Source: Rhodobacteraceae bacterium HIMB11 (GTDB lineage Bacteria > Pseudomonadota > Alphaproteobacteria > Rhodobacterales > Rhodobacteraceae). Taken from it: a DNA stretch of 64,000 nt. The position numbers and the translations under genes are program-made. Within the stretch, counting starts at the first letter, position 1, and each line of letters starts with the position of its first letter. The notes beneath the pieces are model-generated. The model did not search any database. It was not told the origin of the DNA and was given only the letters and a program-made list of their open reading frames with translations. This document shows, one piece after another, positions 19,121 through 27,366 of the stretch. Location: NCBI GenBank assembly GCA_000472185.1, contig AVDB01000003.1, forward strand, positions 248,001 to 312,000. Reading direction: 5' to 3'.

Positions 19121-19334
19121 CTATTACTTCAGGGCTATAGTCTGGGGAAGATGCCCTGGCGGCTTCAAACAGAGAACTGCGTAGCCGTTGGCAGGCGGTT
19201 AGGAGATCGGAGGCCAACAAGCAAGTACTTTCGACGGCCTGCGACAATTAGTATGCACAAGTATATGTCACTATCTGACACCGTTTTTTAAGTTTAGATC
19301 AGTTAAGAAAAGCCAATGTGGTGCTAGAAAAGCA

Positions 19335-19373
19335 AATGACCGCCTCGGGAGGAAACCTCTCTTAGCGGTCATT
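19335..19373 (-). terminator. Nested hairpin, possible minus-strand terminator
   Basis: AATGACCGC (19335-19343) pairs with GCGGTCATT (19365-19373). Inside is a second small stem GAGG-AAA-CCTC (19349-19359). On the minus strand it is followed by a T-rich tail (TTGCTTTT). It could end the rpsU transcript or be part of a structured RNA. Confidence 0.5.
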
Positions 19374-19659
19374 CTGTCTAATCAAATCTGCCAGTTACCT
19401 TCATCGGGGTTACTCCCAAATCCTGCAGTCCAGGCCTTGTTCCGGTTACCCTTCACTCTACCGTTCCTGCCGACGCCAACAATCGTTCAAACCGAAATTC
19501 GCTCAACCATCAATGTCTGTAATCCAACAGTTGAAACTTGTTTTGAACTTAAAGCCAATTGCTTGTTTTAAGTCCGAAATTTCGTTTCCCCCAGACTAGA
19601 TTAATTTTAAGATCACACAAGTTTGCAGATGTACCAAGCACTATTTGCAGGGAAATTGT

Positions 19660-19723
19660 AGTTCCACAGGCTTATCAACAACTTTTGTGACTTATGCACA
19701 GATTATCCACAAAATGATACACA
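19660..19723 (+). promoter_or_regulatory. Cluster of DnaA-box-like motifs
   Basis: In one orientation: TTATCAACA (19672-19680), TTATGCACA (19692-19700), TTATCCACA (19703-19711), a weaker TGATACACA (19715-19723), and a partial box with TCCACA at 19663-19668. The second and third match the TTATNCACA consensus fully. Spacings are about 12, 20, 11 and 12 bp. An AT-rich stretch (AATTTATAAATATC) follows at once. This is origin-like architecture, or a DnaA-binding regulatory/titration site. Confidence 0.55.
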
Positions 19724-19799
19724 GAATTTATAAATATCTGCTTTGTAACAAGCAGTTATTTGATTCGTGGAAGTGATGCAAGCGGATTTCCGACCAGGC

Positions 19800-20006
19800 T
19801 CAAAAGCCCATTTTGGCAGTCCTCACGCGATCGGCTTTACGTTTACGCTTAATTGCCTCTTTTGCCTGCCGTGCTTTTTTTACCGACGGCTTCTCGTAAA
19901 ATTCCTTTGCACGCATTTCTCTTAATAGTCCTTCACGCTGCATCTTTTTCTTCAGTACACGCAAGGCCTGATCGACGTTATTTTCTCTTACATCGACGTG
20001 AAGCAT
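19800..20006 (-). CDS. rpsU: 30S ribosomal protein S21, divergent copy
   Basis: A 68-residue protein. The N-terminal half HVDVRENNVDQALRVLKKKM and the EKPSVKKAR motif are diagnostic of S21, a late small-subunit protein that helps mRNA engagement. The tail (KEAIKRKRKADRVRTAKMGF) differs from the RRARKLARKKAQREG-type end I expect in this group, so it may be a second or foreign allele. AGGAAAATTAC precedes the ATG. It lies within the inverted-repeat island, divergent from htpG. S21 genes are also known in phages. Confidence 0.85.
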   Translation of the reverse strand: MLHVDVRENNVDQALRVLKKKMQREGLLREMRAKEFYEKPSVKKARQAKEAIKRKRKADRVRTAKMGF

Positions 20007-20417
20007 TTGTAATTTTCCTACTATTTTTGAATACTGGCCGAGGTGGACCTACAAATGAAGTTTCTTCCGACTCGCTAAACAAATGGGACGCAAAGGCCCA
20101 CCTCTTATCTCACAGTGATACAGCTACCATCCACTTCTGGCACAAAATCGACAAACTGGCACAAAATCGACACAATATTTCTCTGGGAAACCATTTTGTG
20201 CGCATTTGATCATTGCTAGCTGCGCTTTTAACCCACTGACCTAATACCTCCCGAATATAACTGGAAGCATGAATCTAAACTGCTTTATCATTGGTCCGAT
20301 CAATGCCGAAGCAAGCCAGGTTTAAACACTTGCTGAAAAGCAAAAATTTTCTACCACCCGATATATTGCAAAAGTGTCTTCTCTAATTATCTATCGCATC
20401 AAATAATGGAGGAAAAT
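20007..20417. promoter_or_regulatory. Divergent rpsU/htpG promoter region with repeats
   Basis: About 410 bp without genes. It contains a 10-bp inverted repeat (20040-20049 with 20095-20104, one G-T mismatch) in the S21 5' leader, which could form an autoregulatory structure. A 17-bp direct repeat CTGGCACAAAATCGACA occurs at 20137-20153 and 20156-20172, with an inverted 9-bp echo ATTTTGTGC at 20193-20201. The rest is AT-rich. No convincing sigma-32 or CIRCE element was found for htpG. Confidence 0.5.
20137..20172 (+). repeat. 17-bp direct repeat, period 19
   Basis: Two identical copies of CTGGCACAAAATCGACA (20137-20153, 20156-20172) separated by 2 bp, with a reverse-complement partial copy 20 bp further on. 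The near two-turn spacing suggests a protein-binding site, for example an operator or an iteron. Confidence 0.6.
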
Positions 20418-22259
20418 ATGACAGTACAGACCCACGATTTTGAGGCCGATACAGGCAAAATTCTGAACATTGTGATTAACTCTCTTTATTCAGACAGAGA
20501 CATATTCTTGCGTGAACTATTGTCCAATGCCTCTGATGCAATCCACAAACGCAGATTCCTCGGGCAAACAGAACCTCAACTTCTCAACAACAATGAAGAC
20601 GAAATTTCAATCAACGTAAATGAAAAGAAGAAAACAATCGAAATCATCGATACTGGAATTGGATTGAATGCAGATGATCTGACTGAAACATTTGGGACAA
20701 TTGCACGTTCTGGAACCTCATCTTTTTTAGAAGCTATCGATGAGAATACAGATAACAAAGACGCAGCTAAGACACTTATTGGTAAGTTTGGTGTGGGCTT
20801 TTATTCTGCTTTCATGGTTGCTGAAAAAGTAGTAGCCACAACAAAAAAAGCCGGCGAAGATGATACATTCATTTGGGAAAGTGACGGCAAAACAGGTTAT
20901 TCCATCACTTCATCAAGTGATGCACATGAGACTGGTACTTCGATAAAACTCTTTTTGCGCAAAGATGCCAAGGAATACGCTGATGTCCAAAGACTCAAGA
21001 CACTCATTAAAAAATATTCTGACCACATTCTCGTTCCAATTTTTGTAACCGCAAAGGATGCAGAGAAAGAACAGGCCAACAGCGCACAAGCGCTTTGGAC
21101 AAAATCACCTTCAGAAATTTCTGCGGAAGAATACGCAGAATTTTACAGAAGCAGCTTGGGTGCATTCGATGAACCATTCATCACCCTACACAACAAAACT
21201 GAGGGATCCATAGACTTCACTAATATGTTGTTTGTTCCAAAGACTGCGCCTTTTGACCTGTTTGAACCAGAACGAAAAACAAAAGTCAGCCTCTACATCA
21301 ATCGAGTATTTATTAGCCAAGATGTCGACGGGATAATTCCAACATGGTTACGTTTTGTTAAAGGTATCTTGGATACGACAAGCCTAGATCTGAACGTTAG
21401 CAGGGAGATGGTGCAGAACAGCCCTGTCATCAAAAAGATTGCAAAATCTGTCACTAAAAAAGTTCTGTCAGAACTGAAGAAGAAGCTGAAAAAGGACGAG
21501 ACTGAATACGATGCATTTTGGGAACAATTCGGCAAGGTTCTGAAAGAAGGTCTGTACGAGGATTTTGAAAATCGTGAAAAAATTGCAGCGATTACTCGGG
21601 TTTATTCGCTGAAACATGAAAAACTCATCAGCCTCGATGACTACATCGCAGAAATGGGCGAAAAACAGGACAAGATTTACTACCTAGCGGCCGATACCCT
21701 CAAGCAGGCGAAGTCGAGTCCGCACTTGGAGGGCTTCCAGGCTAAGGGTGTAGACGTTCTTCTCATGACAGATCCCATTGATGCATTTTGGATGTCTCAG
21801 ATGGGTTCCTTCAAGGAAAAGGCATTCTTATCCATCTCACGTGATAAGTATGATCTGTCAGACTTGGATGATGAAGCTGCAGCAGAAACATCAGATGATG
21901 AAGAAACCAACACAATCGCTGCCTTGATCAAAGAGTGCATCACTGACTTGGTTGAGGATGTAAAACCCACAACAGCACTGGTGGATAGCCCCGTAAGGCT
22001 CGTAGCGGGTGAGGGTGGATTAGACTTCAACCTCGAAAGAATTCTCAAAGCACAAAATCCCAACTTTGAGGGTGGCAAGAAGGTATTGGAGGTAAATTGT
22101 AATCACGACCTCGTGAAAAAAATTCCGTCACTTTCACTAGATTTGCAAAAGGCTGTAAGCAGAATCTTGTTTGAACAAGCAAGAGTTGTTGACGGTGAAA
22201 TGCCGTCGGATCCGCAGCAATTCTCAAAAGATCTAATTGCCCTAGGCAACGCCCTTTAA
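20418..22259 (+). CDS. htpG: Chaperone HtpG (Hsp90 family)
   Basis: A 613-residue ATP-dependent chaperone, near normal length. The N-terminal GHKL ATPase has RELLSNASDA (Glu33, Asn37), DTGIG near 75 and GKFGVGFYSAFM near 115. The middle domain has VDGIIPTWLRFVKGILDTTSLDLNVSREMVQ with the conserved Arg that contacts ATP. The C-terminal domain lacks a MEEVD tail, as in bacteria. ATG 20418 follows GGAGG; the ATG at 20406 is part of the frame but overlaps the binding site. The gene is clearly more AT-rich than surrounding chromosomal genes and lies in the island, so it may be transferred. Confidence 0.95.
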   Translation: MTVQTHDFEADTGKILNIVINSLYSDRDIFLRELLSNASDAIHKRRFLGQTEPQLLNNNEDEISINVNEKKKTIEIIDTGIGLNADDLTETFGTIARSGTSSFLEAIDENTDNKDAAKTLIGKFGVGFYSAFMVAEKVVATTKKAGEDDTFIWESDGKTGYSITSSSDAHETGTSIKLFLRKDAKEYADVQRLKTLIKKYSDHILVPIFVTAKDAEKEQANSAQALWTKSPSEISAEEYAEFYRSSLGAFDEPFITLHNKTEGSIDFTNMLFVPKTAPFDLFEPERKTKVSLYINRVFISQDVDGIIPTWLRFVKGILDTTSLDLNVSREMVQNSPVIKKIAKSVTKKVLSELKKKLKKDETEYDAFWEQFGKVLKEGLYEDFENREKIAAITRVYSLKHEKLISLDDYIAEMGEKQDKIYYLAADTLKQAKSSPHLEGFQAKGVDVLLMTDPIDAFWMSQMGSFKEKAFLSISRDKYDLSDLDDEAAAETSDDEETNTIAALIKECITDLVEDVKPTTALVDSPVRLVAGEGGLDFNLERILKAQNPNFEGGKKVLEVNCNHDLVKKIPSLSLDLQKAVSRILFEQARVVDGEMPSDPQQFSKDLIALGNAL

Positions 22260-22274
22260 GGCAATCGGTAGCCG

Positions 22275-23479
22275 CTAACCAACGTCAGTTGCGGCTACCA
22301 TTTTTCCCACCCAGTCCATCAGCACCTCAATCGGGTACCCAGAACCGTAGCCCTGCCCTACCCCGTTAGTCGCCCAACCTCCGATTTGATCTGCGATGTC
22401 TGCAGGGCATTGCACAGCACGCAATCGGTCCCGCATTGAATGTCGAAAGCTGCGCATCGTGCAGCCCGCAGGGACATAGTTCCTCAGCCACTGGTAAATG
22501 TAGCACTCGCCGAATTTGAACTGGTACGTGATCCACGATTGTATCTAGGGAACGCAAAAGTAGAAGTGCCCGCTTGTTGCAGTATCCTCTGCGAAGCCCA
22601 TAGGGCCATTCCAGATAACGGTAGTACTCTTGCACTTGCAGACGTCTTCAGGCTGCGCCAAGGGTGCTTGCGTACTTCCACGAAAGGAATATCGCCCTGA
22701 AGGTTAAAGTCATCCAGTGACAGCCCTGCAGCTTCTGCCAGCCGCATTCCAGTATCTGACACAAGAGCCACAATCCATCGGATATCATCATCAATCTGCA
22801 TACACTCTCGCTGAACACGGCGCAGGTCATCCAGTGGGATTGGCTTTCGGGTGATAACACCCTTTGACCGATCATGGTAAACGCCCACAAAGGGATTACG
22901 GACATCCAAGGCAAATTCGGACAGGGCAAAGTTGATCACTGCTTTGACATAGGAAAAGTTACGGGTGACGCTTGATCCCGTTAAACCTCTGGCGACTAAC
23001 CAATCTCTAAAAACCAGGACATCCTGTCTGGTATAAGCTGCTGATGGTTTATTGTCACAATTCTCTATCACATAACCGCAGGCTCTTTCTGCGGATTGAC
23101 GGAACGACTTAGCTTTGCCGTTACCTTTCTGTTCGAGATAAATTCCCAGGGCATCAATCAGTGTAGGACCTTCCAAAGCCCCGTTTGGCGTCATATTTTG
23201 CGACTGAACTGCGGGGACATCCATGCCATCCCTAATTAGCGAACGGCCTAAAACCTCGGACTTGGCTAATCGCATTTGCGTCCAATAGGCATCTAGCTTT
23301 GCAGCTTCTATTTTAGCCTGCAGCTTGGCTTCCTTAGGCGACGATGTACGTAATCCCTGCACTATGCGAGGATACTTGTAATGCTGCGTCAGATCGGCAG
23401 GAACCCTGCGGGTGAAGTAATAGTAGCCGCCACGCACGAAGGTGTAAGGCACAGGCTTGATCAGTAATCTGGTCTGCAT
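22275..23479 (-). pseudogene. Tyrosine recombinase/integrase, frameshifted
   Basis: The first frame (22484-23479) gives 331 residues: an N-terminal arm-binding region (YYYFTRRVPADL), a core-binding SAM-like domain (near 100-190), then the catalytic Arg in SDTGMRLAEAAGL (Arg246) and Lys in KTSASARVLPL. It then runs out of frame. The missing C-terminus follows in the -1 frame down to 22275: WLRNYVPAG, RSFRHSMRDRLR, GGWATNGVG and the nucleophile Tyr in GYGSGY. A one-base deletion near 22500 explains this. The usual His of the HxxR box is Arg. The gene faces away from tRNA-Arg, with its start 100 bp from the tRNA 3' end, the classic integrase position. Confidence 0.85.
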
Positions 23480-23592
23480 AACGGTCAGTCAAAGGCTAAG
23501 GCACAATGGCGCTAAGGTTAAAAACTAAGCGTTATCAGAAGCCTACGTCTGCAGTTGCCAATTTTTATTTTTGGAAAGTGGCGGACCGAGGA
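23471..23592 (-). repeat. Right copy of 122-bp inverted repeat (tRNA-Arg end to integrase start)
   Basis: This is the intact partner of 18554-18675 in the opposite orientation, 112 of 122 bases identical. It spans the 3' end of tRNA-Arg(ACG), the short leader and the first codons of the integrase. The conserved block includes far more than an attachment core, so the repeat is a copied island end and not a plain att duplication. Confidence 0.88.
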
Positions 23593-23655
23593 GGATTCGA
23601 ACCCCCGACCCCTTGATTCGTAGTCAAGTACTCTATCCAGCTGAGCTATCGGTCC
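23579..23655 (-). tRNA. tRNA-Arg (ACG)
   Basis: A 77-base cloverleaf on the minus strand. The acceptor GGACCGA pairs with TCGGTCC, followed by G and encoded CCA. The anticodon stem-loop CTTGACTACGAATCAAG gives ACG, expected to be edited to ICG. The T-arm is GGTTCGAATCC. Its 3' end is the integration site used by the adjacent integrase island. Confidence 0.95.
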
Positions 23656-23740
23656 GTGGAGCCGTGAACTAATTGGTTGCGGTTGGCTTTGCAAGGGCAA
23701 AAATGTAAAATTTGGCAAAAAACTCAGAGGCCGCGCAGTT

Positions 23741-25114
23741 CTAAATTTCCCCTTTGGGCAAAGTGATTTGAAAGCACGCGCCATTTTCAGAGTTATCCTT
23801 TAGCCAAAGCGTACCACCGTGCCCAACGACCAACTCGTGCGCGATCGCCAAACCCAGTCCACTGCCCTCGCGCTTGGTTCCGCCACTGAATGGGTGAAAG
23901 AGGTGCTCAATCGCTTTCGGTGGCAACCCCGGACCGTTATCGCGAACTGTAATCGTCCAGCTGGCCTCGTCTTCACCCAAGACAATATCAATCTGCCCGT
24001 GTGATGGACCAAACGCCTGACGCGCGTTGCGGACCAAGTTTTGCAGAACGCGATACAGTTGTTCGGGGTCTGCACGAACCTCGTCCACATTGCAGGTCAC
24101 CTGAAATTGAATTTGGTTCGTGTTCTCAAGGGCAAGTATTTCTTGGGTCACCACATCGTCAATGATGTCACTCACGCAAAAACGTTGTAGCTGCGGCGTG
24201 GGTTCATCGGCCCGTCCGAATGCCAAGGTATTTTCACTCAGCGCGACGGCGCGGGAAACGGAACGCACCAGTTTGGGTGCCAAACGCTTGACCGCGGGAT
24301 CGTCGCTTTCTTCTAGACGATCAGACAACAATTGAACCGTAGACAAAATATTCCTTAGATCATGACTGACCTTGGCGACAGCCTCGCCCAATTGCGCCAA
24401 ACGCTGCCTCTGACGCAGGGCAGCCGATAGTTCAGACTGCAGGCTTGCAAGTGCGATTTCAGCTTCGTGTAATTCAATCACACTTGCACGCGGTTGAATA
24501 ATCCGACGCGCATCCTGCGGCGCTTTTTCATATTCGCGCATTGAACGGCCCAGGTATGCGATTGGCCGCACAATCACCCAGCGCACCACAAGGTTCAAAA
24601 GCACCGCGGTGAAAATTGAAATAATCGCTGACAGCCATAAAATCCGCAGGCCATAGTCCCGCATAGCATGCTGCAGGGGGCCTGCATCCAAAGTGATCTC
24701 TATCAAGTCACCACCATCCAATTTTGGCAAACCAACAGCGCGGATGATACGATCATCTGTGCGCGTCACTTCGTAAAGCGCATCAATGATCAACGTTCCA
24801 ATTCCAGGATCACGCAAGTCATATGTATCCGCAACGGGGGACGGCAACGTCGAGGATAAGGCCAACTGACGCGTTTCATTTCGAACAAGGACAACGTTGT
24901 AGACACCCGCGTTTTGAAGCAGCTCTGCCTCCAACTCTGGGGCAAGCATATTATCAGCAAGCAGCGCAAGTGATGCAATCTGCGCACGTTCTATGCGCGT
25001 ATTCAGATAATCCATCCGAAATCGCGCAATGGAGGGTACGAAAATCAACACCTCGGCCAGCATGACGAAAACGATCGTCAAGATCAGAAACCGACCAGAA
25101 AGCGTGTTGAACAT
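23741..25114 (-). CDS. Membrane sensor histidine kinase
   Basis: A 457-residue kinase. Two membrane helices (near 8-28 and about 165-185) enclose a periplasmic sensor region; a HAMP-like linker follows. The phosphoacceptor His is in KVSHDLRNILSTVQLL (near 250); the ATPase has LQNLVRNARQAFG (N box), DNGPGLP (G1) and GSGLGLAIAHELV (G2). No response regulator lies beside it, so its partner is elsewhere. It starts 2 bp after the oxidoreductase stop and is the last gene of a three-gene operon. Confidence 0.9.
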   Translation of the reverse strand: MFNTLSGRFLILTIVFVMLAEVLIFVPSIARFRMDYLNTRIERAQIASLALLADNMLAPELEAELLQNAGVYNVVLVRNETRQLALSSTLPSPVADTYDLRDPGIGTLIIDALYEVTRTDDRIIRAVGLPKLDGGDLIEITLDAGPLQHAMRDYGLRILWLSAIISIFTAVLLNLVVRWVIVRPIAYLGRSMREYEKAPQDARRIIQPRASVIELHEAEIALASLQSELSAALRQRQRLAQLGEAVAKVSHDLRNILSTVQLLSDRLEESDDPAVKRLAPKLVRSVSRAVALSENTLAFGRADEPTPQLQRFCVSDIIDDVVTQEILALENTNQIQFQVTCNVDEVRADPEQLYRVLQNLVRNARQAFGPSHGQIDIVLGEDEASWTITVRDNGPGLPPKAIEHLFHPFSGGTKREGSGLGLAIAHELVVGHGGTLWLKDNSENGACFQITLPKGEI

Positions 25115-25116
25115 CG

Positions 25117-26514
25117 TTATGGCACCCAGCGTTGTATAAGTTTTACAAACGACTTAATCTTTGGATTGTCAAATAAGCGGGGTGTGAAATAGGCGCCAAT
25201 TAGCTTTTTGTTGATATCCGATAAGGTTGGATAAGGCGTGATCACACTAGACGCCTTTGACAGTTTTAGGTTCTGAGCGATCACCAGTGACCAAAAGTGG
25301 ATCAATTCACCTGCCTGCGCACCAACAATTGTTGCGCCGCGCACACGGCCATTTTTCACCCAAATCTGCGCGAACCCATCGGTACGGGCTCCTGCGATTG
25401 CGCGATCCAATCCGTCATAGGCCACACGATATGTCTCAATACCCTTACCATCCGAAATGTCCCCCACACTGGCAACTTCTGGATCGCTGTATGTAGCCCT
25501 TGGGATATGGTCTTTTCTGACCTTTGCAGGCAGGCCAAACAAGGCAGAACGGACAACCAAGGACGCATGATATCCTGCAACATGGGTGAACTGTTCCTGT
25601 CCGATCACGTCACCGATTGCATAAACGGCACGGTTGGTCGTGCGCAAACTATCATCTACTTTGATCCCAACATCCGTGGTTTCAATACCCGCTGCGGACA
25701 GATTTAGCCCCTGAACATTCGCGCGCCGCCCAGTGGCGACCAAAATATGCGACCCCTCAATCATTTGACCATCGCCCAAGGTAATCGTTTTGGTCGTTTC
25801 GTTTTCATTGATGCCGCTCACATCACAATTTTCGAAAACCGTAACGCCATCCTGCAATAATTTGGCGCGCACAATTTCACGTGTTTCTTTGATTTCACTT
25901 GGTAAAATTTCAAATCGTTCAATCAACGTTGTTCTGATACCCAACTGCGCGTGTGCCTGCGTCATTTCCACGCCAATTGGCCCACCCCCGATAATGATTA
26001 AATGGTCGGGTCGATTACGGATTTCGAAAAAAGTTTCGTTAGTGAAATAGGACACTGCGTCCAACCCATTGATTGGCGGTGCGATGGGTGTCGCCCCAGT
26101 CGCAACAATAATTCGGCGCGCCGTTACTGTTTCATCGCCCACACGCACTGAATTTTTTGATGCAAATTCTGCATAACCACAGATGACGCGAACGCCCAAG
26201 CCCTCAAAACGTTCTTGGCTGTCATGGGGTTCAATGGCGGCAATGGTTTCACGCACATGACGCATGACTGATGCGTAATCCACCGACACATCGTGACAGG
26301 ACACACCCAATTTTTTGGCAGATACTGTGCCCTTCGCACGACGTGCGGCCTCGATCAGAGCTTTTGATGGGACGCAGCCTGTGTTCAAACAATCCCCGCC
26401 CATCTCACCGCCTTCAATCAAAACGACACGTGCGCCCATTTGCACAGCGCCCGCAGCAACAGAAAGACCCGCAGAGCCCGCACCAATAACCACCAAATCC
26501 GCATCAAACTTCAT
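25117..26514 (-). CDS. Class I flavin disulfide oxidoreductase, MerA/Lpd-like
   Basis: A 465-residue FAD enzyme. VVIGAGSAGLSVAAGA binds FAD, GGDCLNTGCVPSKALI has the redox-active Cys pair, IIIGGGPIGVEM binds NAD(P)H and YAIGDV is the second FAD motif. Near the C-terminus the usual His-Pro-Thr of lipoamide dehydrogenase is Tyr-Pro-Thr (PYPTLSD), as in mercuric reductase-like proteins. There is no N-terminal heavy-metal domain and no C-terminal vicinal Cys pair, so mercury reduction is doubtful. Coupled to the TVP38 gene by an 11-bp overlap. Confidence 0.85.
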   Translation of the reverse strand: MKFDADLVVIGAGSAGLSVAAGAVQMGARVVLIEGGEMGGDCLNTGCVPSKALIEAARRAKGTVSAKKLGVSCHDVSVDYASVMRHVRETIAAIEPHDSQERFEGLGVRVICGYAEFASKNSVRVGDETVTARRIIVATGATPIAPPINGLDAVSYFTNETFFEIRNRPDHLIIIGGGPIGVEMTQAHAQLGIRTTLIERFEILPSEIKETREIVRAKLLQDGVTVFENCDVSGINENETTKTITLGDGQMIEGSHILVATGRRANVQGLNLSAAGIETTDVGIKVDDSLRTTNRAVYAIGDVIGQEQFTHVAGYHASLVVRSALFGLPAKVRKDHIPRATYSDPEVASVGDISDGKGIETYRVAYDGLDRAIAGARTDGFAQIWVKNGRVRGATIVGAQAGELIHFWSLVIAQNLKLSKASSVITPYPTLSDINKKLIGAYFTPRLFDNPKIKSFVKLIQRWVP

Positions 26515-27199
26515 CAGAGTTTCCTTTATTCAAAATGATCGGCAGCGCCGACAATGCCGCCAACCCCAACAGCGGCCCCAGCACATTTGGTGACCAGATA
26601 ATCGACAAATCAGGATTACCACCGTTTGCAAGTATCTCGCCCAGACCAACACCAATCCATGTATAAACAAGCCCACCAGGCAAAATGCCAACCAGGGTTG
26701 TCCAAGCAAAATGAATGGTGCGCACACCCACGACAGCGGGTGCAATATTGGCCACAAAAAATGGGACAATCGGGACAAGGCGCAGGATCAAAAGCATGCT
26801 GATTTCATGGGTACGTAAACCACGGAAAAGACGCGCAACAGTTCCGTCTGACTGGTCAATTCGCGCGGCAAGTGCTGTACCAAATCCCAGTCTGATCGCC
26901 ATAAAGATGGTAATAGCCCCCAGTGTCGCCGCAGTCACATTTAAGAGTGTGCCAAGCCACAAGCCAAACAAAAAGCCCCCAACCAATGATGCAACTGCGG
27001 CCCCAGGCAGCGAAAACGAAACGATCGCGAAATATATCAAAAGAAATGACGCAGCCATCAGAACAGGGTGCTCCTGTCGATAGGACAACAGACTGGCCTG
27101 ATTGTCACGCAGACTATCAAGATTAATGTAGTCGCCTAGGAATATACTTCCAAGCACACCACCCAAGACGAGTACGGCAAGTGGAAATAGCTGTTTCAT
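26504..27199 (-). CDS. TVP38/TMEM64 (DedA-like, SNARE-associated) family membrane protein
   Basis: About 231 residues with six hydrophobic stretches. The core motif is FSLPGAAVASLVGGFLFG, followed by RLVPIVPFFVANIAPAVVGV, which marks the VTT domain. Bacterial members are linked to lipid scrambling and membrane homeostasis. In many bacteria this gene sits beside a MerA-like oxidoreductase, as here. I chose ATG 27199, which has an AGGTG site, over GTG 27205. It is the first gene of the operon with the oxidoreductase and the kinase. Confidence 0.85.
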   Translation of the reverse strand: MKQLFPLAVLVLGGVLGSIFLGDYINLDSLRDNQASLLSYRQEHPVLMAASFLLIYFAIVSFSLPGAAVASLVGGFLFGLWLGTLLNVTAATLGAITIFMAIRLGFGTALAARIDQSDGTVARLFRGLRTHEISMLLILRLVPIVPFFVANIAPAVVGVRTIHFAWTTLVGILPGGLVYTWIGVGLGEILANGGNPDLSIIWSPNVLGPLLGLAALSALPIILNKGNSDEV

Positions 27200-27366
27200 G
27201 GTCACCTCACTGCCTCATAAGAAGCCTGCTTTGGGCCAAAATGCCAGTACCTTCACAAAGGGGTGATTATTTCTATTGTTTTGTGAAGAAATATGCCAAA
27301 AATCGTTCAAATCTGAAACATAGACTGCCGTTTGCGAAAAAATGTTGCAAAAGCATTCAGGCGGGT

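Larger units (their letters stand above)
18949..19799. other. 850-bp non-coding region inside the island
   Basis: No convincing protein gene. It holds, from left to right, a minus-strand intrinsic terminator (19091-19120), a nested hairpin with a minus-strand T-rich tail (19335-19373), an AT-rich stretch, and a row of DnaA-box-like motifs (19660-19723). The two terminators suggest one or two minus-strand transcripts, either S21 3' UTR or separate RNAs of unknown type. I looked for tmRNA, 6S, SRP and RNase P signatures and found no match. Confidence 0.55.

Noticed and set aside
19375-19490. Minus-strand mini-gene ending in NPDEGNWQI
   Set aside because: No ATG, only a weak GTG start, about 24 codons and no recognisable family.
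20320-20390. Sigma-32 heat-shock promoter for htpG
   Set aside because: A CTTG and a CCCGATAT are present but lie about 20 bp apart, too far for the usual 13-17 bp spacing.
22484-22510. Programmed -1 frameshift in the integrase
   Set aside because: The bases around the break (GCTACATTTACCAG) contain no slippery heptamer, and a catalytic residue is also lost, so decay is more likely.
18554-23592. Plain attL/attR pair of an integrated island
   Set aside because: The copies are inverted, not direct, and include the integrase leader and start codon, which att cores do not.
25117-26514. Mercury-resistance locus (merA)
   Set aside because: No merR, merT or merP nearby, no N-terminal heavy-metal domain and no C-terminal Cys pair in the enzyme.
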